Assembly (NCBI RefSeq): GCF_000002865.3
Contig: NW_001865059.1
Coordinates: forward strand, 147,418-189,009
DNA length: 41,592 bases
From: Monosiga brevicollis MX1
Lineage: Eukaryota; Opisthokonta; Choanoflagellata; Craspedida; Salpingoecidae
Direction of reading: 5' to 3'
A program made the position numbers and the translations under genes. The notes beneath the pieces are model-generated. The model searched no databases and was not told the origin of the DNA. It was given only the letters and a program-made list of their open reading frames with translations. This document shows positions 11,021 through 21,651 of the stretch, piece after piece. Numbering within the stretch: the first letter of the stretch is position 1; each line of letters opens with the position of its first letter.

Positions 11021-11962
11021 CTATAGCGTCAACAGATGGCTGATGTTGAGGGCAAGGTGACAAGCCGATGCATGCTGGTAGAAGCGCGCCACGGCGTAGC
11101 GGTAGAGCTCAATGTCGTAGAGGGCCAACGCAGCCAGCTGTCGGTATCCCGCAGCCGAAGGCGGTGGTCCGGCGTGTGTGTTGCGATTCAAGCTTGTGGC
11201 CTCGCTTAAACGATCTGCAGGGACCTTGTCTGGACCCTCGGCCGCCTCGGGTCCCCCATAAAAGTCGGGCAACAGCCGGGCAAAGAGCGCCATGGAAGTG
11301 TCAAACTCCTCCGCCAGCCCCACAGCCACATACTTGTCCAGGTTGGACTGCGCCTTGCGCAACGTGGCCTCGCCAAAGTCCTGGCACTCGGGTGCGTGTC
11401 CGCAAAAGAAGCCCGTCATCAGATTGTTATGCTCCACGCTCTTTCCCAACAAATCGCAATGCTGCGGGTGAGACAAGCACTCGTCCACGCTCCAATCTGC
11501 CGCGACCGTGCCCGTCGGTCCACGAGCATTGACCGCTGCCCGGTACTGTTCTCGCTTTGGATATGAGCCCCGCAGCTTGTAGTAGTAAAGCGAAACTAGC
11601 CGAGCCACGGGCTCACGCACCATGTTGATGTATGCCGGCGCCGGCTGCACGCCATGTCGCTCAAAGTCCAGATAGCGCGTATGCTGATCGTACAGCACCG
11701 GCACCTCGTGCGCCGCAAAAAGAGCCTGCAGCCGCGCCACGTTGGCAGCCTCCTTGTCAAAGCTGAAAAAGGCGCTGTCGTTGTAAACCGTGCTGCCAAT
11801 GTGCACAAACCCATTTGTAGCCGCCCGAACGCTGGCCAGCCCCTTGGTCGATGTGCCAGCTGCCTTGGGGACGCGGTTATATATCACATTGGCAGGATGC
11901 TGTGCCACGCAGCTCTGATCCGAGGTAATGCGCCGCTCGCGTGCATGTAGCTCAACAGTTGA
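11021..11962 (-). CDS. Heparan sulfate/uronyl 2-O-sulfotransferase-like enzyme (5' part lost in gap)
   Basis: Sulfotransfer_2-type, PAPS-dependent Golgi enzyme that in animals sulfates the 2-O position of uronic acid in heparan, dermatan or chondroitin chains. One long exon encodes the whole catalytic domain. The 5'-phosphosulfate loop is VIYNRVPKAAGTST and the 3'-phosphate site is REPVARLVSLYYY. A His in YDQHTRYLDF corresponds to the proposed catalytic base of HS2ST. FFCGHAPEC carries the conserved cysteine pair. The family's KAQSNL...VGLAEEF pattern is also present. The frame stays open upstream until the run of N, so the cytosolic tail, membrane anchor and stem must lie in or beyond the gap. 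Whether the substrate is heparan-like is inference; HS2ST and UST cannot be separated by eye. Confidence 0.85.
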   Translation of the reverse strand, partial: STVELHARERRITSDQSCVAQHPANVIYNRVPKAAGTSTKGLASVRAATNGFVHIGSTVYNDSAFFSFDKEAANVARLQALFAAHEVPVLYDQHTRYLDFERHGVQPAPAYINMVREPVARLVSLYYYKLRGSYPKREQYRAAVNARGPTGTVAADWSVDECLSHPQHCDLLGKSVEHNNLMTGFFCGHAPECQDFGEATLRKAQSNLDKYVAVGLAEEFDTSMALFARLLPDFYGGPEAAEGPDKVPADRLSEATSLNRNTHAGPPPSAAGYRQLAALALYDIELYRYAVARFYQHASACHLALNISHLLTL

Positions 11963-12321
11963 NNNNNNNNNNNNNNNNNNNNNNNNNNNNNNNNNNNNNN
12001 NNNNNNNNNNNNNNNNNNNNNNNNNNNNNNNNNNNNNNNNNNNNNNNNNNNNNNNNNNNNNNNNNNNNNNNNNNNNNNNNNNNNNNNNNNNNNNNNNNNN
12101 NNNNNNNNNNNNNNNNNNNNNNNNNNNNNNNNNNNNNNNNNNNNNNNNNNNNNNNNNNNNNNNNNNNNNNNNNNNNNNNNNNNNNNNNNNNNNNNNNNNN
12201 NNNNNNNNNNNNNNNNNNNNNNNNNNNNNNNNNNNNNNNNNNNNNNNNNNNNNNNNNNNNNNNNNNNNNNNNNNNNNNNNNNNNNNNNNNNNNNNNNNNN
12301 NNNNNNNNNNNNNNNNNNNNN
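11963..12321. other. Assembly gap (359 N)
   Basis: A run of 359 unknown bases. It removes the 5' end of the minus-strand sulfotransferase and part of the region shared with the divergent SH2 gene. It is followed directly by GA and GT repeats, a likely cause of the gap. Confidence 1.
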
Positions 12322-12342
12322 CTTCACCTGCTTAACACAAAC

Positions 12343-12475
<133 letters not shown>

Positions 12476-12660
12476 CGGTGTGACGGTGAGTGGGACGGGC
12501 AGAGAACCCAACAGTAGAGCGATCGCACGGGGGCGGATTGACTGGATTTTGCTGCTGGTGCCGCTTGCACGTTGATCGCTGGCTGCGTTTTGTGTGATCT
12601 TCGGTTTTGGCTTTGCCACTCTATTGTTGTGATTCGGTTGTTGGTAGCTGAAGCCACACC

Positions 12661-12759
12661 ATGGCGCCACCCTGGCATCACGGCGAGCTCACAAAGGAAC
12701 AAGCCGAAGGTACGGACGGACCAAGTTGCCCCGGGTTGGGCTGCTGCTGTTGCTGCTGT

Positions 12760-12794
<35 letters not shown>

Positions 12795-15700
12795 TTGCTG
12801 TTGCTGTTGTCGTTGTTGCTGCTGCTGCTGCTTCCCCATTCGGTTTGCAAATGGATCCGACCAAGCCCTCACAAACTCGTCTCGTGCTCCAACGTGGCCT
12901 GCCAGCACTCTGCTCTCCTTTTGAAACAGGCGCGTGGTTTGTTTATCAGTCGGTCGCCCGCAATCTCCTCGTCCTCTGCTTCAAGTTCAAGGGCAAAGTT
13001 ACAACCCATGCCCTCGAAAAGGTTTGTCGGCACCTCCATTTTCCTACCTGTTTCCAGCAATAGCCTCAACTAGCGTCCACCTCACTGGTGGCCTCGGACT
13101 CTCGACTGCCCGCCCTCACCCTGCACCAGCGTGATGATGTGTGGTGCGTCAACGGCAAGGACTTTGGCATCAAGGCCGAGTCTATGGCCCGCTTGATCCA
13201 ACGCCTCACCAAGCCGCTGGCGGGCTGGCCCACCCCGCTTTCCATTCCCATCTTCAAGGGTGAGACTTTTCCGCCCGACGACACTCCATTGGAAGACATT
13301 CCATACTTCCATGGCGCCCTGCCCAAGGACATTTGTGACGCCTCATTGGCCAAGATGGGCATGAAGGACGGCACTTACATGCTCCGTTTGTACAAGCCCA
13401 ATGACCCGAGCATCCTAGTCCTGACCGTTGTGTACAAGGGAAAACCCACCCATCACCAGGTGCAGCACGAAGCAACCGTCTGGTCAATCAATCGCAAAGT
13501 TCTGCCCGGCTGCACCTCGGTGCGCCGCCTCGTTGCTGCCCTGGCCGTCACACATGCCGACTTTTGGCCCGTGCCTCTCATGCTGCCAGTCATCAACCCA
13601 CGCTGCGACACTGTCAAGCCACCTACTCAACGCGGCTCTTCTGCTGCTGCATCGCCGTCTCCGACGCCGGATCCCCAAAACACCCCATCAGCAGAGTCGG
13701 TGCCATCTTCAGAGATGCCCCAAACAGACACAAGCAACCAATACGGCAACGACGCTTCAGAAGAAGCGCCAACCGAAGCAAAGTCTGTGACCACACCTGA
13801 AATAGAGTCCAACATTTCAAGTAAACCTGAACCCCAGCCTGAGCTCCAGCCAGAATCTGAACCCCAGTCCCAGCCAGAACCTGAACCCCAGTCCCAGCCA
13901 GAGCCTGAACCCCAGTCCCAGCCAGAACCTGAATCCCAGCCCCAGCCAGAACCTGAACCCCAGTCCCAGCCAGAACCTGAGCCCCAGTCCCAGCCAGAAC
14001 CTGAACCTGAACTTCAAGCGGATGTTGCAAACAACAACGCGCCCAAAGCAGAGATCAAGGCAACCCCTGACGCCCCTGAAACTCTCCCCGAGGCCGATGC
14101 AACAGCGGACACCCACCAGACCAAAGCCGGCACGCAACTGGAGAACCCAGCAAATGCCAAGGGGCTGGTTGACGAAAGCATTTATGGCACAGTGGACGAA
14201 GCCGAGGCCCTGATTAAGACGCGTCTTCAGGACCGCGTCAAAGCAATCAACACCACTCGGGAGCCTGATGAGTGGGTAACCCCAGAAGTGGAAATTCGCC
14301 AGGGTTTGGTTGGCCAGTCTATCAAGGCGCTTCTGCCCTCAGACGATGCCCAGGTGCCCTCCGTTGAGATTGTCCTGCCCCATCCCGACTTTGACGAGCA
14401 CGAGCTCACCGTGGAGCCCAGCATGACCCTCTACTATCATGGTGATATCACGCCCGCGCAAGCCGAGGCTGCCCTTAATGCAGCCAAAGACGGGCAATAT
14501 TTGCTGCGAGCCCACGAGGCCAGCCGTCATGCCTTTGCCGTGATTCTGTCTCATGTGCACAATGGTAGCATTCTTCATACACCTCTGACCCAAAGCGACC
14601 TGAATGGCAGTTTCAAGATTGGACAGGTCGCTACTGGTGAGCGCAACCTCAATGACGCCTTGCGCTTTCTCCACGCACAGCAACCAGGTATGTTGCATTT
14701 GTTTCCTGCCCAAACCTGGTCTGCCTGTATCCGAGCAGACCACACCTGAGAGGCCTGCGCCGCACGGTGTTTTTCTTTTTTTCCATGCAACAACTGCATG
14801 GGCCGACCATGATAGGCTGGCCGCATCCCCTAACGGAAGGCATCCAGGGCATCAAAGTCCTCTCGGCGGCGGAGAAGAGCAAAATGCGCCAGGCCAATAA
14901 CCAAGCCATTGAGGAAGCTGCCCAACGCCAGCAGGCCTTGGTCGAGGAAGCCAAACGTGAACAGGCCAGAGCACGGGGATCACACCGTGCTGCCACCACC
15001 AAAGCCGAAGTCAATCTGGAGGCTCAGCGCCAACGAGCCATGGAAGAAGAGATGCAATCGCTGCGTGCTGCTCAGCTGGAAGAACGTCGAGCGCAGATGC
15101 GCGAGCAGATTCGCCAAAAGCTCGTGGCCGAACGCAAAGCGCAGGCTTTGAAGGATCTCCGCGAACAACGTCGCCAAGAAGCCGAAGCTGCCCTTGCCGT
15201 AAGATTATCAAGCCATCTGCTCACTAACATGTAAACATTTGCCGCTGCCGGTGCTCACCTTGGTATGCCCCACTGACTGATTTTCTACACAGGCCGCTCG
15301 TGCTTTCAAACCAGAGGTCGAAGTGAATCTCGACTCTGATGATGAAGATGCTGGTGTGCTGGGCCCGGAGGAACTCGATGAATGGCGACGTAATGCTCTC
15401 AAAAGTTTGTTTGACCGCGCCGCACACGCACGCGGGAGATCTTTGTCTTTGGGACCCGGTAGCTCATCGCTCTGTCATTGAACTTTAAAACATTCATAGA
15501 TGCCGAGAGTGGTGGCCCAGAGCTCATGGAGAGTATCTATGCCGCACCGGATGCGGCGCTGAAGCAAGACGAGACATCTGCCAGTGATATTGCTGGCAAT
15601 GCGCCGCTATATTCCGATTTTTCCACAACCATGTCACGCACACCCAGTACAACCGCTCTTCGCAACGACCCCGAGTTGCCCAACCCCTATGGCGTGGCGA

Positions 15701-16014
15701 CCAACGCCATTGCCGAGGAGCCTGATGCTATTGCCGCTAGTCACAATGTGGATGAGGGTGGCGCATATGGTGAAGCTGTGGATCGCTCAGCAGGCCCGTC
15801 TACAGGCGTGGAATCCAACACGTACGAAGTGCCTGCTGAGGCAAAAGAAGAGGCAACCACGTCCGCCTCACCGAGCCAAGCCGCGGCTCAGGCTCAAGCA
15901 GCACCTGCCGCAGCGGCAGCACCGGAATCTGCCCGCGATGAGACACCTTCCTCGCCTCCTGCCAAGTCCAAAGGCGGGCCCGATGACAAGAAGAAGGGTT
16001 GCCTCGTCATGTAG
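12661..16014 (+). CDS. Triple-SH2, coiled-coil, CaaX-terminated signalling protein
   Basis: Six exons: 12661-12709, 12906-13021, 13130-14687, 14816-15198, 15293-15404, 15500-16014 (910 aa). SH2-1 starts at residue 5 ([12 protein letters not shown], split by the first intron). Its FLVR position reads WFVYQ, with Tyr30 where the pTyr-binding Arg should be. SH2-2 starts at 114 (YFHGALP) with Arg141 in YMLR. SH2-3 starts at 490 (YYHGDIT) with Arg515 in YLLR. Between SH2-2 and SH2-3 is a Ser/Thr/Pro-rich linker and a (QPEPEPQS)n array. Residues ~580-700 are a strongly charged coiled coil. The tail holds tyrosine motifs YGTV (407), YAAP (753) and YEVP (848). It ends KKKGCLVM, a basic stretch plus CaaX box predicting a prenylated, membrane-bound protein. 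I know no named family with this architecture. The acceptor of exon 4 is the least certain join. Confidence 0.85.
12741..12831. repeat. (TGC/TTG)n trinucleotide repeat in intron 1 of the SH2 gene
   Basis: About 30 TGC/TTG triplets lie inside the 196-bp first intron, so the sense RNA has a CUG-rich tract and the antisense strand an open poly-Gln frame. The intron is supported by donor GTACGG, acceptor CCAG and the phase-1 join inside SH2-1. The poly-Gln frame is therefore not a gene. Confidence 0.9.
13827..14012 (+). repeat. Coding tandem repeat, (QPEPEPQS)n
   Basis: A 24-bp unit of CCAGCCAGAACCTGAACCCC type, repeated about seven times with point variants, encodes an acidic Pro/Glu/Gln linker in the SH2 protein. 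It has no stop codon and stays in the frame of the flanking SH2 domains. Confidence 0.9.
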
Positions 16015-16171
16015 GACCTCTTTTCCAGGCGGTGTGAGAAGTAGGAGGGGTTGACGCAGTGTTCGTGATTGTTTGGTTTTCAATTTGTCTTCTTCTTAGC
16101 CAAGCGTGTCACAATCGAAAGAAATGGAACTTCTTTTAGATGTCAGTTGTTCTTGGAGCAAACCTCCTGCT

Positions 16172-19100
16172 TTAGACGACCACGGGGTCCGCTTGCTCCA
16201 GCAGCGCAAACACAGTCGTGGCATTCACTGCATAGTGTGGGTTGGGTGCAGGAAACTGGGCCGCGTAATACCAGTGGTCGCTTTTATCCGCAATGACTGT
16301 AGTATCATCGCGGAGCAGCTCCTTGGGGCCACAGCATCGACTCGTTTCATACCAGACAGTGTCTGCACTGACGGTTGCCAGACGCTCAATCAGAGTCAAC
16401 GCAAGTGCTTGCAAGTCCGCGTCCAAGCGGTTGTCCAAATACTGCACCGCCGCTCGGCAGAGCAGCCGTGTGTCAGCCACCGAAGGCGTTAGATTGTTCC
16501 ACATGTCCGCAAAGACTCCCAAAATTTTGGCCACCAGTCGGTGGCGTGGTCCATTCAGGCTACAAGCCACAAGGAAGGACATAAAATGAGGTAACAAAAT
16601 ACAAACACAAGCAGACAAAGAAACATCGACGGCGCTTCAGGTGCCATGCTAGCAGAACGCCTAGGCACATGGCTGCGAAAGGTGAGGTGGCCCAAAACTC
16701 ACCGATTGGCAAAGTCGGAAGGCTCGGCCAACAAGGCGCCATGCTGCTCGCGTAGTTGCTGCAATAAGATTGGAGCCAATTCACTGCTCATAAACGGCAT
16801 TGTGAGTGAATGTGGATGAATACCACTCATGACCAGTCGCAACTATTAGCAAGCACGGTCAAGAAAGGTACGTACGTTACAAAGCGGCGGCGTAAAAAGG
16901 ATCCACAGGCCCGGCTCAATGCAGGCAATACGTTGAGTGCGGCGAGCGCCACAAACGGCTTGCTAACACGCAAACACGGAAGCTATGGCACAATTTTTTT
17001 CAGCAGCATCACCAAGTAAGCTGCCCAATCACGGAGCACATGGTTGGATGTTTCAAGCTTGAAAGGCATTAGCGTACCAGAATGGGCCAGATTTGGGCCA
17101 CGATGGGCAAGAGCTCATTCTCAAAAGGTGCCAACACGCCGACCCCGGCTGTCAGGGCTTGAAGCAGAATCAGGCGCTCTTGGTCATTGCTGTTGCCGAG
17201 CAGGTGCTTGATGCGGCGCAAGGCCTAGATCGAGGTCAACATTTCCAGAGCCGCGGCGTAATGAGCATGGCCAAATATTTGAGGCTTTGACACCAAGACC
17301 CCTCCAAAAAAAACATACTTCCACCACGAGCATGGCATGGGGAGGTGGGGGTGGGTCTTGTGCGTGGGCGTCATTGGGATCTGGGGCATCGATGGTAGGC
17401 TCAGCAGTGCGCAAGCCATCAACGCCAACATGAAGCGAGTCTTGGGGCAGTCGCGGGCTCCACCGCTCGACGGCCACCAGAACGCTAAAAAAAAAAAAAA
17501 AAAAAGGTGGCCAAAATAAGCAAGTCGCAGCCCCTTGCAGTCGTAGGCCCAAACATGCAGACATGTATGATTGCTGTTTGAAAGTAAGGGCATGGAAATG
17601 GTGCTTGGCAGCGAGTTTGGCACAAATACGAAATGAACCACAGAGATACATGATATGCGTACTTGCGCAGAATCAGCAGGAATTGGGTTTGCAAATGGGG
17701 ATGGTAGCCATCGAGGGCACCAAAGACGTCTTGCATCATGTCCTTCACGGGAAGCAACAACTCGGGCGGACTGTATTCAAGCATGCGCTGCAAGCCAAAT
17801 GCGGCTTGTTCATCAACGTTCATATACCTTTTTGAAGTAGGGGACGATGAGGTGGAGCGCAAAAAAAATAAAAAAAATAAAAAGAGGAAAGGAAAGAGGC
17901 AGACATTGGTGCAGACGAACCGGATGCGTAGCGTAATGTCATTGATAAGGTAATCAACGTTGTCACTGAGGAGCGCCGCGGCGTCCGTGTAACCACAGGC
18001 ATGGGCCACTTGCACCATGGCCCACTGGGCGCTGCCGAACCAGAGCCAGACATGAATAGAATGAGCCCCGACGATTGCAGCGGTGTGGACATGGCGTGCC
18101 CAGCACGAGCTTTCACACCTGCTATTGACGGCTGTTTCGGGTAGTCCCGTGTGCAACAAAAGCATGAACATCAAGTGCATAAGACGCTCCCGCAGTGCCC
18201 GCTGAAGAACCTGAGATCGTGCCGAGAGGAAAGTGAGGCCGGTCTGTGATTGCATCTGCCACCGCCTCGTAAATTGGATGGGTGGTACACCCTACCTGGG
18301 CAGCTTGACCCACAGTCTCGAGCAAGAGGCACGTAAAGACGGTGACGCGAGCAACGCGATGGGCTGTTGAAGGAGCATCTTTTGCATTGTTTGAGTGGGC
18401 AGGGGTCACAGGCTGCAGGGCTTTTCCCGAGGCCCAGGAACGGGCTGCATCGAGGAGGTCACCATCCGTGCACATTGCCAACGCGAGATCCGCCAGGCTG
18501 CGCTGCTGTGGCATGAAACCTGTGCCAGCATCAGAATTTCGACTAGATGTAGAAGGGGGGCGGCTCGCCGTCAGATGTTTCCAGCTCTGAGCAACGCTGC
18601 CTTGCCACGGGCTGCTTTTAGGCGCACTTGGCAAGTTGGATTGCCCGGGAATGTCCGTAGACGGCGAGTGTGCTGCAGCAAAGGAGTCTGTATCAGGTGT
18701 TGAGAGAGCGCCTTGCACCAGGAGAAGCCACTCGGGTCGCTCGTGCAAGATGACCCGTTCAGCGTCCAGGGCATCCTCCAGGTGCAGTCCAAGCCCGCGA
18801 GCCATGCCCAGGCGCAGGAATTCGTCCATGAGGTCAGCGGTGGTGGTCAGATGAAATTGACGATACACGCGGCGCATGCGCTGAGCCGTGCCGAGGACGT
18901 CATCCACGACCACGTGCTCCTGATCGGGAGCAGCATGCTGATTGACAATTGCGAGGCATTGATCCACATCAAGGCGAAGGGCAGCAACGCAAGCGCGCAA
19001 AACGCGACCGGCGGTGTCCGCATCGGCAAAGACGGGGGTTGTGGCGGGCAGTATGCGCAAATAGGCGTTGAGGCGTCTAAGGTGGCGCTGAAAGGCATCT

Positions 19101-20418
19101 TCGGTCCAGGCTTGATGCTGTAGAACAAGCTGGTGGAGTCGCTCACGCAGTAGCGCCGTAATAACGCTCGTGAGCCGGTTGGTGTGCAGAGCAGCCAAGC
19201 AAGTCTGGGCCAGCGAGGCAATGGTCTGAGCATCGTCGCTGCTCAGCAGCACAAGGGTATCAATCCAGGACGGCACACAAGCTGGTAGGGCGCGCGCGCA
19301 GCGCAGCGCAGCTAGGCAGCAACAGCGCGCGGTGGCCTCTCGTACCGAGGCCGCCTGATGCAGGACCACAGTATGAAAGAGTTGTTGATTCAGATGTTCG
19401 ACCATGGGCACCGTGCGGCCCCACCAAGCGGCGTCGGGTGTTTGCCGCAGAGAATAGGGCTGGTCAGCAGACGAGGTCTCTGAGGCGACCACGGGGTCGT
19501 CTGACAGTTGGTCTGACGAGTCCGTCGAACGGTCGGCGGTGTCGCGCACCGTCTCGGCGAGCTCACGCAAGTCATCAAGGGGGCTGGTATCCGGGGGCAA
19601 GTTGTTGTCAGCCACGGCGTGGCAAAGGATGGCAGTGAGAAGCCGCAGACCGACGACGGCCACAGGAGCCGCGCCGTGCACGATGCGACGCAGGACCTTG
19701 GTCACAAGCGAGAGCAGTCCGGGCACCATGAAGGTGGCTACACCGGTATCACGGCGCGCAGCGCCTTCATAGAGGTGTAGCAGCAGCTCGCCGGCAGCAG
19801 CGCGAACAGCAGAGCTTCGTTGGGTATTTTCAAGCACGGTGCCCAGTTCGGCAACAAGTTGACCTAGGGCGGGCAAGTACTGATCGCTGCAGAGCGGGGC
19901 CATTATATCGGACCTTGAAAAGACCAAGGCCTCGGTGGCCTGAACAATGGCCAGGGCCACATCGTCGGCGATGGACACGGCAACACCGCGGCCAGCTAGC
20001 ACGAGCCCGAGAATTTGAAAATGTTGAAGGGCCAGTGGCAAGGGGATAGCCTGGCCCCCATGGCGGAAAAGAATGCCCAGTGCCTGGAGCGCGGCAATGA
20101 CGTCTTTCTCCTTGGCCTGCTTGCCGGCAATCACCACGCGCAGCGGCATGCAAATATGCTCAGCCAATGCCGCCAAGGCCGGCGGTGGGATCTACCAGGA
20201 CACGCATGCCAGACACTGAGGCGAGCGCAACAAGCAACACATGCCCATCACCCACGGCTCGCTCCTGCACCCACGGCACACCGCACACCGCACACCGCAA
20301 AGCAAGTCCAAACCTGCAGAATAACCTGCTGCACCTCCTCACAGGCCGCTGCATCCAAGCGCTGCACCAGGCGTTGCACCGCCCCACGCAGCCGATCCAA
20401 CATCCCCGTCATCGCCAT
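16172..20418 (-). CDS. TTI1: TELO2-interacting protein 1 (TTI1), HEAT-repeat subunit of the TTT complex
   Basis: With TELO2 and TTI2, TTI1 forms the Hsp90 co-chaperone that stabilises PIKK kinases (mTOR, ATM, ATR, DNA-PKcs, SMG1). Ten exons: 20418-20314, 20191-18296, 18210-18119, 18031-17921, 17827-17663, 17484-17319, 17224-17078, 16982-16876, 16825-16703, 16559-16172. All phases match, giving 1099 aa against 1089 in human. The body is Leu/Ala-rich alpha-helical repeat. Family-diagnostic segments lie in the C-terminal half: AHACGYTDAAALLSDNVDYL, LINDITLRIR, ENELLPIVAQIWPILLP and CGSFLRRRF. The start ATG (CCCATGG) opens an amphipathic helix. The gene is convergent with the SH2 gene, only 157 bp between stop codons. 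The acceptors of exons 8 and 9 have weak pyrimidine tracts and were chosen by phase and similarity. Confidence 0.9.
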
Positions 20419-20570
20419 GGGATCCTGTTCCTCGTTGACCGCCTTCCCCGCCTCCTCCCCAGCCGTCCCTCCCCCTCACACACTCCTCACACCACACACC
20501 ACACACCACACACCTCACGTGCTGCGCGCAGACACAGACCTCCCGCCTCTCTCTCTCATAAAAAAAAAAC

Positions 20571-20624
<54 letters not shown>

Positions 20625-20682
20625 TTTTTTTTTTTTTTGAGTATTTTTCGTTATTTTTTCGTTATTTTCGAACGAATTTCTT

Positions 20683-20726
<44 letters not shown>

Positions 20727-21065
20727 CTTGAAACATCAAATCAGTCAGACCTATAGACCTATGGAAGTAGTTGTTACATGTAGTGTCAACCTCTATCATC
20801 CATCTGGGGGTATTGAGAGGTTGTGGATTATGGTTAGACAGGTTGGAGCACTCGACCAGTAAAATGGCTGCGCGTCCCGGCTGGGGGTCGCCAACCCAGA
20901 CTCGGAACTGAATCGCTCCATGTGTTAATTGATTGCTCATTGATTGGAAGGCAAATACATGGTTCGGTTGGATTCAAAGTACGGTGACCGTTGCGCGCTG
21001 CTGTAGTTTTACGAGCTTAATACGGCGTCATTGGTTTTCATGACAACGCACTGCGACGCGACGGT
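20419..21065. promoter_or_regulatory. 5' flank of TTI1 with GT repeat and long poly-T
   Basis: CACAC-rich sequence at 20475-20515, then a (GT)n repeat at 20572-20622 ~155 bp upstream of the TTI1 ATG, a T run at 20624-20637 and a ~42-bp T run at 20685-20726. AAAATGGCTGCGC, a YY1-like element, occurs at 20861. No gene is recognised. Confidence 0.5.
20572..20726. repeat. (GT)n microsatellite followed by homopolymer T runs
   Basis: About 25 GT units, a short T run, and after a TTATTTTTTCG-type stretch a pure T run of ~42 bases. The T run could be the poly-A end of a minus-strand retroinsertion, but nothing next to it supports that. Confidence 0.9.
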
Positions 21066-21613
21066 ATGAAACCGAAGGAGGAACGATCTGTAACTGCCTG
21101 TTGTGGCCGCCCCAATTGGGTCTTTCGCTTCGGGAATAATTGGGCGAAGAGCTACTACACGCACGGGCACCAGCATCAACAACTTGCAAAACCGGGGGAG
21201 CTGCTCGCTCTTGCAAAGGAGGTTCTCGTGCCGGTGGAGGGCGCTGTCGGTGCCCAGCAAGCACGGTTTTTTTTTGCATTTTACCAGGAAGCGGGCCAGC
21301 TCCCTCGTCAGGTCGAGAAAGCTCTTTTGCAAGACCTTGGCAACTACAGGGGCTTTCTGTACCTCCATTGGTCTTCATTTTTTCCGACAGAGAACGCTGC
21401 CTGGATGCAAAGCTTCTGGCGGAGGAGCGCAAACCCACTTGGACACTGGCAGAGTTTGCTAATCGCTCGCTCCTCAAGAACGGCGACGAAAAGGTCTACC
21501 GGTTTCATGCTCAAGTGAAAGGTGAGGATGCTCACACTTGGGAGTGCTATGTTTCTATCGACGAATCTCCATTTGACCCTGTTAGCGTCAAATCCGTGCT
21601 TCCACGCATTTGA
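21066..21613 (+). CDS. Unrecognised protein-coding-like region (uncertain gene)
   Basis: Two plus frames look like protein by codon usage. The first runs from the ATG at 21066 to ~21360 (NNWAKSYYTHGHQHQQ, later KPGELLALAKEVLV). The second runs from ~21394 to a TGA at 21613 (TWTLAEFANRSLLKNGDEK, then WECYVSIDESPFDP). A GTACCT donor and a GACAG acceptor would join them in frame, but the implied intron is only ~32 bp. That is far shorter than any other in this window, so a frameshift or decayed gene is also possible. I recognise no family. Confidence 0.3.
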
Positions 21614-21651
21614 GCACTCCCACTGCTTTCGCACACTCAGTTTCGGTCACT

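Noticed and set aside
12678-12908. Minus-strand poly-glutamine protein
   Set aside because: It is the antisense of a TGC/TTG repeat inside intron 1 of the SH2 gene. The intron is supported by phase and by continuity of the SH2 fold.
13827-14012. CRISPR-like or satellite array
   Set aside because: The 24-bp repeat is coding, has no spacers and lies in frame between SH2 domains.
20685-20726. Poly-A tail of a retrotransposon
   Set aside because: A T run is present, but no reverse transcriptase, target-site duplication or element body could be recognised next to it.
21009-21368. Minus-strand 119-codon ORF starting MEVQKAPVV
   Set aside because: It looks moderately protein-like but overlaps the plus-strand candidate. 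Neither has a family match, and nothing decides in its favour.
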